Below are positions 41,510 through 50,271 of a stretch of DNA of 64,000 nt, one piece after another. The DNA comes from JAXGXJ01 sp040772905 (lineage in GTDB: Bacteria; Actinomycetota; Thermoleophilia; RBG-16-64-13). The stretch spans positions 356,687 to 420,686 of the forward strand of contig JAXGXJ010000005.1 in NCBI GenBank assembly GCA_040772905.1. The letters are read 5' to 3'. Every line of letters begins with the position of its first letter. Position 1 is the stretch's first letter. Below the pieces are notes generated by a model. The model was not told where the DNA came from and did no database searches. It worked only from the letters and a program-made list of their open reading frames with translations. The translations under genes and the position numbers were made by a program.

Positions 41510-42317
41510 AAGCCTGACCCTGACGGTCGGCCATGGGCGGGCCGGCCACGGTCTCGTCGGGCACATGCTCCCACAGCCAGCGCACCGTCATGCGGTGCAC
41601 GTGGGGGTCGTGCTGGGCGCTGGTATGAGAGCCGCCGGGCAGGGCGAGCAGTGTGGCCTCTGTGGCGAGGGCTTCCATCAGACGCAGAGAGTGCCCGAAA
41701 GGGACCACATCGTCGTCGCGGGCGTGGATGAGCAGCACCGGGCAGCGTATGAGAGCAGCTTCCCTCACGCTGTCCTGAGCGTGGAAGTAGCGGCGCAGAG
41801 CGGGGCCGTCCCAGCGCGTAGGGCTGTCCGAAGCGGCGTCGTCACCCCGTTCGGCGTCGCGCTCGCGCTCGTCGATGGCATCGAGGATCACCTGTTCGCT
41901 CGCGGGGCACAGCAGCGCGAGCGCCGAGAACCCGGCTGCGACCGCCGCCCTCAGGCCGTAGAACCCACCCATGCTCGACCCGCGGTAGCACAGCCGTTCC
42001 CCATCCACCTCGGGGCGGCTGCGCAGGTGCTGGGCGGCCGCGATCAAGTCGAGCTCCAGCGGGCCGTCCGCACACCCGGCACTCTCACCGTGGCCGCGCA
42101 GGTCGACGGCCAGGACCGCGAATCCTCCGGCACACGCCGCTCTGCAGAACTCGTCGTGAGACGCGCGCCGGCTGCCGGCGCCGTGTCCCACCACCAAGCC
42201 CGGGACCTTGTGTGCCGGAGGCGTCGAGGGCAGATACAGTGTGGCGGCCAGGCGAATGGTGGGTGGCTCTCCCGAGCGGGCCGGTGAGGTGAACTCGACT
42301 GCGGCCTGGACGCTCAG
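41502..42317 (-). CDS. Alpha/beta hydrolase (dienelactone-hydrolase-like), apparent CTG start
   Basis: Serine hydrolase with an oxyanion-hole strand VVGHGAGSRR, then VLAVDLRGHGES, the nucleophile elbow RGSSMGGFYG, the acid LIHARDDDVVP and the catalytic His in LPGGSHTSA. The first ATG/GTG/TTG in frame is a TTG at 42195-42197, which would delete the first beta strands (TIRLAATLYLP). The frame stays open up to 42317, where CTG overlaps the hpt stop as CTGA, five bases after AGGGG. I therefore extend it there (271 residues), assuming coupling to hpt. Substrate unknown. Confidence 0.7.
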   Translation of the reverse strand: MSVQAAVEFTSPARSGEPPTIRLAATLYLPSTPPAHKVPGLVVGHGAGSRRASHDEFCRAACAGGFAVLAVDLRGHGESAGCADGPLELDLIAAAQHLRSRPEVDGERLCYRGSSMGGFYGLRAAVAAGFSALALLCPASEQVILDAIDERERDAERGDDAASDSPTRWDGPALRRYFHAQDSVREAALIRCPVLLIHARDDDVVPFGHSLRLMEALATEATLLALPGGSHTSAQHDPHVHRMTVRWLWEHVPDETVAGPPMADRQGQAST

Positions 42318-42892
42318 AACAGCCCCTGGTCGTCATCCACCTTCAGATAGGCGATGTAGGGGATGTTGCGGAACGACTGTTTGTCGTCGAAGCCGTAGCC
42401 CACGATGAAGTCGTCGGGCACCTCGAAGCCCACATACTTCACGGGGAAGTCGGCCAAGCGCTGTTGGGGCCGGTCGAGGAGAGTACAGATCTCCAGAGAT
42501 CGTGGACGTCGCAGTTGCAGCGAGCGCAGGATGTAGTGCAGGGTCAGCCCGGTGTCGATGATGTCTTCCACCAGAAGGATGTTCATGTCCTTCACCGGGC
42601 GGTCGAGGTCCTTGAGGAAGCGGATGGCCTTCTTGCCCGCCTCTCGATGCTCCTGCACGTAGGAACTGATGGCCAGGTAATCCATCTCCAAGGGCAGATC
42701 GATGGCACGGGCCAGATCGGCCATGAAGATGACGGCTCCTTTGAGGATGGAGATGAGCAGCAGCGGTTCGTCCTGGTAGTCGCGGGCGATCTCGGCTCCC
42801 AGCTCACGCACGCGCGCCGCGATGACCTCCTCGCTGAGAAAGACGTCGCCCACCCTCTCGCCATAGAGATGTCCCGGGAAGCTGGTGGCCAT
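42314..42892 (-). CDS. hpt: Hypoxanthine phosphoribosyltransferase
   Basis: Purine salvage enzyme converting hypoxanthine or guanine plus PRPP to IMP or GMP. 192 residues. The PRPP-binding motif is LLVEDIIDTGLTL, the flexible loop is AISSYVQE, and the base-binding end is FIVGYGFDD preceded by KYVGFEVPDD. A slightly extended N-terminus (MATSFPGHLYGERV) precedes the family core at VFLSEE. It is followed by the coupled hydrolase and preceded by a small nuclease-like gene on the same strand. Confidence 0.94.
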   Translation of the reverse strand: MATSFPGHLYGERVGDVFLSEEVIAARVRELGAEIARDYQDEPLLLISILKGAVIFMADLARAIDLPLEMDYLAISSYVQEHREAGKKAIRFLKDLDRPVKDMNILLVEDIIDTGLTLHYILRSLQLRRPRSLEICTLLDRPQQRLADFPVKYVGFEVPDDFIVGYGFDDKQSFRNIPYIAYLKVDDDQGLF

Positions 42893-42931
42893 TCGGGCTA
42901 TCCTCGCGGTCGGGGGCGCGCAGTCGCGCCG

Positions 42932-43288
42932 TTACAGGCCATATTTTTGGGCAAGACGCACGAAATCCTTGCGATAGAGCAGTTTGATGCGTACATCGGG
43001 GTACTTCTCCCGCAACTTGCGCACCTTGCGGTTCTTCACCGTCACAAGCGACTGCTTCATCTCGGTCACCTCGACGAAGAGGTCCAGGTCGGGTAGATAG
43101 AAGTCGGGGGTGAAGGCCTCGGTGATGTTGCCCTGTTCGTCCTGGTCCAGGATGAAGGTGCGCGGCTCGTAATCCCAGGCGATGCGATAGTAGTCGAAAA
43201 GCTTGGCCGCCTCGAACTCGGTACGGGTGACGAACGTGGGCTGCCGAGTGCCTCGATAATAGGAGAACGTGGAGGATTCATCGATCAT
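42932..43288 (-). CDS. Small PD-(D/E)XK nuclease-like protein
   Basis: A 118-residue protein with the core of a PD-(D/E)XK fold: an early Glu in TEFEAAKLFDYY, then FTPDFYLPDLDLFVEVTEMKQS, that is PD-x(n)-E-x-TE-x-K with a Lys in the expected place. The protein ends with a basic helix (VKNRKVRKLREKYPDVRIKLLYRKDF). Such small Hjc/Vsr-sized proteins can be nucleases or have lost activity. Here the key residues are kept. It lies 39 bases upstream of hpt on the same strand. No defence or repair gene is adjacent, and role is unknown. Confidence 0.68.
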   Translation of the reverse strand: MIDESSTFSYYRGTRQPTFVTRTEFEAAKLFDYYRIAWDYEPRTFILDQDEQGNITEAFTPDFYLPDLDLFVEVTEMKQSLVTVKNRKVRKLREKYPDVRIKLLYRKDFVRLAQKYGL

Positions 43289-43357
43289 CGCAGATATTCA
43301 TTCTATCAGTCCTGGGTTGTGTGATAACGTACCGCTATTCCCGCGCTGGAGGCCGCT

Positions 43358-44692
43358 TTGACGCACACACTCGTCTATCCCATAAGCAGTATGCACACGC
43401 CCACGGGTCACTTGGCCATCGGGGGCTGCGACGTCGTCGAGCTGGTGGAGGCGTTCGGTACGCCGCTGGTCATCTACGACGAAGAGTCCATCCGCGACCA
43501 GTGCCGGCGCTATATGGAGGCCTTCCGACAGCACACCGATGATTTCGAGGTCATCTACGCGAGCAAGGCCTTCTCGTCGCTGGCCATAGATCAGCTGGTG
43601 TTGGAGGAAGGGCTGTCCATCGACGTGTCCTCGGGCGGCGAATATCACATAGCCCGAGCAGCGGGTTTCCCTGGCGAACGCATCTTCTTCCACGGCAACA
43701 ACAAGACCGAGGACGAACTCAAGTACGCGTTGTCCGGAGGCGTGGGTTTCGTGGTGGTGGACAGCTTCCAGGAGCTGGCCCTGCTGGAGGAGCTGTCGGC
43801 GGAGCGTGGAAGAAGCCGGCAGCGCATCTTGTTGCGCATCACTCCGGGCATCGAGGCGCATACGCATTCATACATCCAGACGGGTCAGATCGACTCGAAG
43901 TTCGGCTTCGGTCTGCAGGACGGGGTGGCGCTTACCGCCATCCGCCGGGCGTTGGCCGCACCTCATCTGGATCTGGTGGGCCTCCACGCGCATATCGGCA
44001 GCCAGATCTTCCAGCTGGACGGGTTCCGCCGGGCCATCGAGATCCTGGTGAAGCTCATCGGGCAGGCCCACGACGAGCTGGGTTTCGAGTGCCGCTACCT
44101 CAACATAGGCGGAGGGTTGGGCATCCGCTACACCGAGGAGGACACGCCTTCGTCCATCGGCGACTACGTGACCGTGAAGGTGGAGGGGGTGCGCGAGGAG
44201 ATGGCCGCGCTGGGGCTGCCCATGCCGCGGGTGCTCATCGAGCCGGGACGGTCGATCGTGGGCAAGGCCGGTGTGACCGCCTACCGTGTGGGCACCATCA
44301 AAGAGATCCCGGGCGTGCGCACGTACGTGAGTGTCGATGGGGGCATGAGCGACAACATCCGGCCCATGCTGTACGACGCGCACTACCAGGGGCTGCTGGC
44401 CAACAAGGTGGAGGCTCCGGCCGACACCACAGTCACCGTGGCCGGCAAGCATTGCGAGAGCGGCGACATCCTCATGCGCGACACGCTCATCGCCAAGCCT
44501 GAGCCGGGAGATATCCTGGTAATGGCCGCCACCGGGGCCTATTGTTACGCCATGGGCTCCAACTACAATGGAAGCACCAGACCGGCCGTCGTCCTGGTCA
44601 AGAACGGACGGGCGCGCCTCATCATAGAACGCGAGACCTACGCCGATCTGGTGGCAAAACATCACCCACTACGAGAACAGGGGGAGGCATGA
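43358..44692 (+). CDS. lysA: Diaminopimelate decarboxylase
   Basis: PLP enzyme of fold type III that decarboxylates meso-diaminopimelate to lysine. 444 residues with the PLP lysine in IYASKAFSS, SSGGEYHIA, FHGNNKT, HAHIGSQI, GGGLGIRY, EPGRSIVG and CESGDIL. Start is a TTG five bases after GGAGG; a Met at codon 12 is an alternative. Upstream, TGTGATAAC near 43319 may be an extended -10. Stop overlaps the hom start as ATGA. Confidence 0.95.
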   Translation: MTHTLVYPISSMHTPTGHLAIGGCDVVELVEAFGTPLVIYDEESIRDQCRRYMEAFRQHTDDFEVIYASKAFSSLAIDQLVLEEGLSIDVSSGGEYHIARAAGFPGERIFFHGNNKTEDELKYALSGGVGFVVVDSFQELALLEELSAERGRSRQRILLRITPGIEAHTHSYIQTGQIDSKFGFGLQDGVALTAIRRALAAPHLDLVGLHAHIGSQIFQLDGFRRAIEILVKLIGQAHDELGFECRYLNIGGGLGIRYTEEDTPSSIGDYVTVKVEGVREEMAALGLPMPRVLIEPGRSIVGKAGVTAYRVGTIKEIPGVRTYVSVDGGMSDNIRPMLYDAHYQGLLANKVEAPADTTVTVAGKHCESGDILMRDTLIAKPEPGDILVMAATGAYCYAMGSNYNGSTRPAVVLVKNGRARLIIERETYADLVAKHHPLREQGEA

Positions 44693-45966
44693 GCGCAGAA
44701 CGGGTCGTGCGCGTGGGCCTGCTGGGCTTCGGCACGATCGGGTCCAGCGTCTACCGCCTAATCCAGAAGGAGCACGATCAGATCCTGGAAGGGACCGGGG
44801 TCGATCTGCAGGTGGCGAAGGTCCTGGAGGCCGATCAGAGCAAGATCCCGGCTGATGCGCCGGAGGGACTGTTCACCTCCGATTTCGCCGAGATCGCCGA
44901 CGATCCCACCATCGAGATCGTGGTGGAGGTCATCGGAGGTACCGGTGCTGCCTTCACGTTCGTCGACGGGGCCATGCGTAAGGGCAAGAACGTCGTGACG
45001 GCCAACAAGCAGCTGTTGGCCTCCCGCGGAGAGGCGCTGTTCACGCTCGCCCGCGACCTCAAGCGGCACCTGCGCTTCGAGGCGTCGGTGGCTGGGGCCA
45101 TCCCCATCATCAAGGTCATGCGCGAGAGCATGATCGCCGCTGAGGTACACACCGTGTACGGCATCGTCAACGGCACCACCAACTACATCCTCAGTCGCAT
45201 GTACAACGAGGAGGGTGACTACGCCGACATCCTGGCGGAAGCGCAGCGGTTGGGTTACGCCGAGGCCGATCCCACCGCCGACGTGGGCGGGGGTGACGCG
45301 GCGGCCAAGATGGCCATCTTGGGCTCCATCGCCTTCCACTCACGCGTCACGCTTGGCGACGTGGCCTGCGAGGGCATCCAGAACATCACCCTGGGCGACG
45401 TGCGCTATGCCAAGGACATGGGCTTCGTGGTGAAGCTCATCGGTGCCGCGCGGCTCATCGACGATCAGGTGAGCGTGCGCGTGTTCCCGGCCCTTCTGCC
45501 CAAGGAACATCCGCTGGCCGGCATCAACGGCTCGTACAACGCGGTGTTCGTGCAGGGTCACGCCATAGGTGAGATCATGCTGATGGGCCCGGGCGCCGGC
45601 GGTATGCCCACAGCCACGGCAGTGGTGAGCGACATCGTGTCCATCGCCAACACCAAGGACGTGGGCTTCCTGCAGGCCTGTTCGTGCTACCGCAAGTTGG
45701 CCTTCTACCCGGCCGGCGACGTGGAGTCGGCGTTCTTCGTGAAGCTCAACGTCGAGGATGTGGCCGGGGTGTTGGCCAAGATCTCCACGGTGTTCGGCGA
45801 GCACGACGTCTCCATCGCCAGCATGATCCAGAAGGGTCGCGGTGATGAGGCCGAACTGGTGCTTATCACCCATCCCACCAAGGAGAAGGGCTTCTTTGCC
45901 GCCATGGAGCAGGCCGCTGGCCTGCCCTGCTGCAAGAGCGAGCCCATGATCCTGCGGGTGCTGTAG
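44689..45966 (+). CDS. hom: Homoserine dehydrogenase with ACT domain
   Basis: Reduces aspartate semialdehyde to homoserine on the path to threonine and methionine. 425 residues: NAD(P)-binding VGLLGFGTIGSSV, VTANKQLLA, the catalytic region INGTTNYILSRM and GYAEADPTADV with the conserved Lys in DAAAKMAIL. A C-terminal ACT domain (about 350-425; VAGVLAKISTVFGEHDVSI) should give threonine feedback control. ATG overlaps the lysA stop, with AGGGGGAGG upstream. thrC follows with no gap. Confidence 0.96.
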   Translation: MSAERVVRVGLLGFGTIGSSVYRLIQKEHDQILEGTGVDLQVAKVLEADQSKIPADAPEGLFTSDFAEIADDPTIEIVVEVIGGTGAAFTFVDGAMRKGKNVVTANKQLLASRGEALFTLARDLKRHLRFEASVAGAIPIIKVMRESMIAAEVHTVYGIVNGTTNYILSRMYNEEGDYADILAEAQRLGYAEADPTADVGGGDAAAKMAILGSIAFHSRVTLGDVACEGIQNITLGDVRYAKDMGFVVKLIGAARLIDDQVSVRVFPALLPKEHPLAGINGSYNAVFVQGHAIGEIMLMGPGAGGMPTATAVVSDIVSIANTKDVGFLQACSCYRKLAFYPAGDVESAFFVKLNVEDVAGVLAKISTVFGEHDVSIASMIQKGRGDEAELVLITHPTKEKGFFAAMEQAAGLPCCKSEPMILRVL

Positions 45967-47049
45967 ATGAGCGTGCGCGACGATAGGCCGCTTGATGACC
46001 GGCCGTTCGGCGTCATCGAGCGCTACCGTGAACACCTGCCGCTCAAGCCCGATACGCCCGCGGTCACCCTGGGAGAGGGGAGCACACCGCTCGTACCTGC
46101 CCCGTGGCTGAGCGGCGAGCTGGGGTGCCGGGTCTACCTGAAGTACGAGGGTGTGAATCCCACCGGGTCGTTCAAAGACCGGGGCATGACCATGGCCATC
46201 ACGAAGGCGGTGGAAGAAGGGGCGACGGCCGTCATCTGCGCGTCCACCGGCAACACCTCGGCTTCCGCTGCCGCCTATGCCGCCCGTGCCGGTCTGCGCT
46301 GTGTGGTGCTCATCCCCGAGGGCAAGATCGCACTGGGCAAGCTGTCGCAGGCCCTCATGCATGGAGCTGAGGTCGTCGCTATCGAGGGAAACTTCGACGT
46401 GGCCCTCAATTACGTGAAGGAGATCGCCGAGCGTCATCCCATCACGCTGGTCAACTCGGTGAACCCCTATCGCATCGAGGGACAGAAGACGGGAGCGTTC
46501 GAGATCGTCGACCGCTTGGGCGAGGCGCCGGCGTTGTTCTGCATCCCGGTGGGCAACGCGGGCAACATCACCTCGTACTGGAAGGGCTTCCGGGAGTATA
46601 AGGATCAGGGCCGTGCGCAGCGCCTGCCTGTCATGTGGGGCTTCCAGGCTGAAGGGGCCAACCCGCTGGTGCGCGGCGAGATCGTGGCCGACCCCGAGAC
46701 GGTGGCGACGGCCATCCGCATCGGCAATCCGGCGCGTGGGCCTGAAGCCTTGGCCGCGGCGCACGACTCGGGCGGCATGATCAAAGACGTCACCGACGAA
46801 GAGATCCTGGCCGCGCAGTGCCTGCTGGCGCAGAAGGAGGGCGTGTTCTGTGAGCCGGCGTCGGCCGCCAGTATCGCCGGACTGCTGAAGTACCGGGACA
46901 TGGGCATCCCCAGCGGCGACACCATCGTGGCGGTGCTTACGGGACACGGGCTCAAGGACCCGCAGACCGCCATCGACCAGTCGCGTCCCATCATCCATTG
47001 CCCGGCGGATCTCTCCGCCGTGGAACGACTGATCGCCGTCGGCGAGTAG
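45967..47049 (+). CDS. thrC: Threonine synthase
   Basis: PLP enzyme converting O-phosphohomoserine to threonine. 360 residues with GEGSTPLVPAPWL, the Schiff-base lysine in NPTGSFKDRGM, ASTGNTSASAAAYAARAG and the phosphate-binding PVGNAGN. ATG directly abuts the hom stop. Homoserine kinase (thrB), which normally follows in actinobacteria and is needed to make the substrate, is not in this cluster. Confidence 0.95.
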   Translation: MSVRDDRPLDDRPFGVIERYREHLPLKPDTPAVTLGEGSTPLVPAPWLSGELGCRVYLKYEGVNPTGSFKDRGMTMAITKAVEEGATAVICASTGNTSASAAAYAARAGLRCVVLIPEGKIALGKLSQALMHGAEVVAIEGNFDVALNYVKEIAERHPITLVNSVNPYRIEGQKTGAFEIVDRLGEAPALFCIPVGNAGNITSYWKGFREYKDQGRAQRLPVMWGFQAEGANPLVRGEIVADPETVATAIRIGNPARGPEALAAAHDSGGMIKDVTDEEILAAQCLLAQKEGVFCEPASAASIAGLLKYRDMGIPSGDTIVAVLTGHGLKDPQTAIDQSRPIIHCPADLSAVERLIAVGE

Positions 47050-47122
47050 AGCCGGGCGGCTTGTGTGGCGCCGCCGCCCGCGGGGCGGCGCGGCGGCGCG
47101 TCTCCGGGGGAAGGGAATCCAG

Positions 47123-47923
47123 TTGGACGACAACCACCGTTCTTGCACCATCGCTCATCTGTCCGACCTGCATCTGGGGTCGCAGTACTTTGTGCCCAAC
47201 CTGCTCGACCGGGCTCTGGTGGAGGTCAATGACCTACAACCCGACATCGTCATCGTCACGGGCGACCTCACCGCCATGGGCTACCGGCAGGAGTTCCGCG
47301 CGGCCAGGGAGTACCTCGACCGCCTCGATTGCCCCGACGTCATCGTCGTCCCGGGCAACCACGACAGCCGCAATGTGGGCTACGCGCATTTCGAGAGGCT
47401 GTTCGCCACGCGCGAACCGGTCGTCCGCAAGAAGGGTGTGACCGTGGTGGGCGTCGATTCCACGGAACCCGATCTGGACTACGGACGCATCGGCCGGCAT
47501 CGGTATCCCTGGATCAAGGAGTCTTTCGCCGCTGAGCCGGAGAACTTCAAGATCTTCGCTCTGCACCACCATCTCATCCCCATCCCCGGCACCGGGCGCG
47601 AACGCAACATCGTCAACGACGCTGGAGACGTACTCGAGGTGCTCATCGAGGCCGGCGTGGGCCTGGTGCTCTCCGGACACAAGCACGTCCCCTATTCGTG
47701 GCGTCTGGAGAACATGTTCATCGTCAACGCCGGCACCGTGGCCACGCTGCGTCTGCGGGGCGATACCAAGCCCTGCTACAACGTGGTGGAGATCGCCGGC
47801 GAACGGGTGAAAGTCACACGCAACTATCCCTTCCACGGAGGCGAGGTGATCGTGCAGTTCGACGCCTCCACCAGCAGCTACGTGAAGTGCGAGACCAAAG
47901 GGGAGGCTCACGCCGAGTCATGA
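47123..47923 (+). CDS. Calcineurin-like metallophosphoesterase (Icc/CpdA-like)
   Basis: A 266-residue binuclear metallo-phosphatase. Motifs: AHLSDLHLG, VTGDLTAMG, VPGNHDSRN, FALHHHLIPIPG and LSGHKHVPYSW, the complete set for two metals. The layout matches cyclic-nucleotide or UDP-sugar type phosphodiesterases; substrate is not evident. Start is a TTG six bases after AAGGGA; the upstream GTG frame is Arg/Gly-rich and unlikely. Its stop overlaps the cDPG-synthetase ATG, so hydrolysis of cDPG or a precursor is a possible job. Confidence 0.85.
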   Translation: MDDNHRSCTIAHLSDLHLGSQYFVPNLLDRALVEVNDLQPDIVIVTGDLTAMGYRQEFRAAREYLDRLDCPDVIVVPGNHDSRNVGYAHFERLFATREPVVRKKGVTVVGVDSTEPDLDYGRIGRHRYPWIKESFAAEPENFKIFALHHHLIPIPGTGRERNIVNDAGDVLEVLIEAGVGLVLSGHKHVPYSWRLENMFIVNAGTVATLRLRGDTKPCYNVVEIAGERVKVTRNYPFHGGEVIVQFDASTSSYVKCETKGEAHAES

Positions 47924-49305
47924 AACCGGTGGCCGTGGCCCTCATCGATGGGGAGCACTACCCGCCTGTGGTGGTGGACGCCCTGTCTCGGGTGGGCGGG
48001 CGCTATGAGTTCGTGGCCGCGCTCTTCCTGGGGGGTAGTGAGAAGGTGGAGGGGGGCGATCTGGCTCGCACTGCTCAAGGGTTGTACGGACTGCCGGTGG
48101 TGTTCGACGCCGAGCCCAGCCGGGGCCTGGAGCGGGTTCTGGCCGAGTACACCCCCGAGGTGGTCGTTGACCTGAGCGACGAGCCGGTGCTAGGATACGA
48201 GCAGCGCTTCAGTCTCATCAGCCATAGCCTGGCACGAGGCGTCAGTTACGTAGGCTCCGACTTCCACTTCAGTCCACCGAGCTGCACCCGTCTCTGTTCC
48301 ACTCCCTCGTTGTCCATCATCGGCACGGGCAAGCGGATAGGAAAGACGGCCGTCAGTGGCTTCATGGCCAGGACCCTCCAACAGATGCTTCCACCGCGGG
48401 AGGGGGGGACGGGCGTGGTGGTGGTGGCCATGGGCCGGGGCGGACCCGAGCAGCCCGAAGTGGTCGACGGACGGGGGCTGGGCCTGAGCGTGGAAGACCT
48501 GCTGCGTTGGAGCCGATCCGGGCGGCACGCCGCGAGCGATCATTTCGAGGACGCGGCGCTCAGCCGGGTGATGACGGTGGGCTGCCGCCGCTGCGGGGGA
48601 GGTCTGGCCGGAGAGCCTTTTGTCTCGAACGTGGCTGAGGGCGCGCGTCTCGCGGAGAGCCTGCAGCCTGACCTTGTGGTGTTCGAGGGGAGCGGAGCGA
48701 CGGCTCCCCCTGTGGCGACCGATGCGCGTGTGTTGGTGGCGGGCGCACAGCAGCCAGTGGAGCACATCGCCGGCTTTTTGGGGACGTATCGGGTGCTCAC
48801 CAGTGACGCGCTGGTACTTACCATGGCCGAGGAGCCTTTGGCGACCGGGGAGAAGGTGCAGCAGATCTTGCGGGCGGTGGATAGCATCAAGCGGGGCATG
48901 CAGGTGGTGCCGGTGGTCTTCCGGCCCCAGCCGATGACCTCGGTGAAGGGTAGGCGGGTGGCGTTCTTCACGACGGCGCCGGCGTCGCAGCAAGACACGC
49001 TGCGCAGGTATGTGGAGCAGCACCACGAGTGCCGGGTGGAGCTGGTGTCGTCGGCGCTGTCCGACCGGCGTGCTCTGAGAGCCGATCTGGCGAGGCCGGA
49101 GATGCAGAAGGTGGACACGGTCCTTACCGAGATCAAGGCCGCCGCCATCGACGTGGTGGCCGAGGCCGCGGTGGACATGGGACGGGAGGTGGTCTTCGTC
49201 GACAATGTGCCTCGGGAGGTGGCTCCCGCAGAGACCGGAGCCTTGGCAGAGTTGACGCGGACTCTCGCCCGCACTGCGCATGAGCGTTTCCACGGGCGGG
49301 GGTGA
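47920..49305 (+). CDS. cpgS: Cyclic 2,3-diphosphoglycerate synthetase homologue
   Basis: Matches the archaeal enzyme that closes 2,3-bisphosphoglycerate into cyclic 2,3-diphosphoglycerate (cDPG) using ATP. 461 residues: MKPVAVALIDGEHYPPVVVDAL at the N-terminus (part of a longer conserved block), a P-loop-like IIGTGKRIGKTAVSGFMAR near 125-145, VVVAMGRGGPEQPEV, the Cys-rich TVGCRRCGGGLAG, and VFEGSGATAPPV. ATG overlaps the phosphoesterase stop (ATGA). The next gene supplies the preceding kinase step, which makes the assignment much stronger. cDPG is a thermoprotective solute and phosphate store in methanogens. Confidence 0.85.
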   Translation: MKPVAVALIDGEHYPPVVVDALSRVGGRYEFVAALFLGGSEKVEGGDLARTAQGLYGLPVVFDAEPSRGLERVLAEYTPEVVVDLSDEPVLGYEQRFSLISHSLARGVSYVGSDFHFSPPSCTRLCSTPSLSIIGTGKRIGKTAVSGFMARTLQQMLPPREGGTGVVVVAMGRGGPEQPEVVDGRGLGLSVEDLLRWSRSGRHAASDHFEDAALSRVMTVGCRRCGGGLAGEPFVSNVAEGARLAESLQPDLVVFEGSGATAPPVATDARVLVAGAQQPVEHIAGFLGTYRVLTSDALVLTMAEEPLATGEKVQQILRAVDSIKRGMQVVPVVFRPQPMTSVKGRRVAFFTTAPASQQDTLRRYVEQHHECRVELVSSALSDRRALRADLARPEMQKVDTVLTEIKAAAIDVVAEAAVDMGREVVFVDNVPREVAPAETGALAELTRTLARTAHERFHGRG

Positions 49306-49308
49306 GGT

Positions 49309-50271
49309 ATGACTCCTGGCCAGCGTGACCGGGCGGGGCGGTTCGTGGAGACGCCCATCATGCTGGTGAGTGAAGGACACGCGGTCCCGTTCTCCAAGGG
49401 GCTGCTGGCCACCACCCTCACGGCGACGGGACTTCCGCCCGAGCGGGCCTTCGCTGTGGCCTTGGACGTGGAGTGGCAGCTGCTCGAGCAGAAGCAGCGC
49501 CAGGTGGATGTGGAGCGTCTGCGGCACATGGTGGAGATGGTGTTGGCCGAGGTCGAGGGTCCCGTGTATCTGGAGCGGTACCGCAAGTGGGACCGCTTGG
49601 GTAGGGAGGACAGGCCGGTCATCATCCTCATCGGAGGGGCCACCGGCGTGGGGAAGAGCACACTGGCTGCGCAACTGGGTGAGCGGCTGGGTCTGGTGAG
49701 ACTCATCTCCACCGACACCATACGAGAGGTGATGAGAGCGTTCTTCTCGAAGAACCTCATGCCGGCTATCCACTTCTCGTCGTATGACGCCGACCGGGCC
49801 GTCCGCATACCGGTGGGCGAAGGGCTCGACTCCCACGTGGTGGGTTTCATGGAGCAGGTGGAGATGGTGAACGTGGGACTGCGGGCGGTCCTCATCCGCG
49901 CCATCAAGGAGCGGACGAGCATGGTGGTGGAAGGCGTCCATATCGTCCCGGGCATGTTGAGGAACGAGGAGCGCGAGCTGGCCGGTGACGCGCTCATCTT
50001 GCCCATGGTGGTGGCGGTCAGGGATGCCGAACTGCATCGGGGTCACTTCCTGGTGCGGGAACGGGAGACCTCGGGCCGACGCGCGGTGATGCGCTACCTG
50101 AAGGGCTTCGACGACATCCGGCGGATACAGGATTTCGTACTGAGCCAGGCGGAGAACGAGGGGACCCTGGTGGTCGACAACGTGAGCATAGACGAAGCAG
50201 TGGGGACGGTCGTGGAGGCGCTCTACGACCTCATCGAAAGGACTGAGCGGCGGGGTGGAGACCATGAGTGA
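49309..50271 (+). CDS. pgk2: 2-phosphoglycerate kinase
   Basis: Phosphorylates 2-phosphoglycerate to 2,3-bisphosphoglycerate, the first step to cDPG. 320 residues in the archaeal arrangement: an N-terminal ATP-cone (IMLVSEGHAVPFSKGLLA, then TGLPPERAFAVALDVE), followed by a P-loop kinase domain with LIGGATGVGKSTLAAQLGERLG. Further motifs are ISTDTIREVMR, VVEGVHIVPGML and the lid RERETSGRRAVMRYL. Three bases separate it from cpgS, and its stop overlaps the GlpX-like start. This pair of neighbours is the strongest evidence for a cDPG pathway here. Confidence 0.88.
   Translation: MTPGQRDRAGRFVETPIMLVSEGHAVPFSKGLLATTLTATGLPPERAFAVALDVEWQLLEQKQRQVDVERLRHMVEMVLAEVEGPVYLERYRKWDRLGREDRPVIILIGGATGVGKSTLAAQLGERLGLVRLISTDTIREVMRAFFSKNLMPAIHFSSYDADRAVRIPVGEGLDSHVVGFMEQVEMVNVGLRAVLIRAIKERTSMVVEGVHIVPGMLRNEERELAGDALILPMVVAVRDAELHRGHFLVRERETSGRRAVMRYLKGFDDIRRIQDFVLSQAENEGTLVVDNVSIDEAVGTVVEALYDLIERTERRGGDHE

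Noticed and set aside
45340..47151. 603-codon minus-strand frame opposite hom and thrC
   Set aside because: Covers two well-supported genes on the other strand and has a His/Gly/Asp/Val-rich shadow composition.
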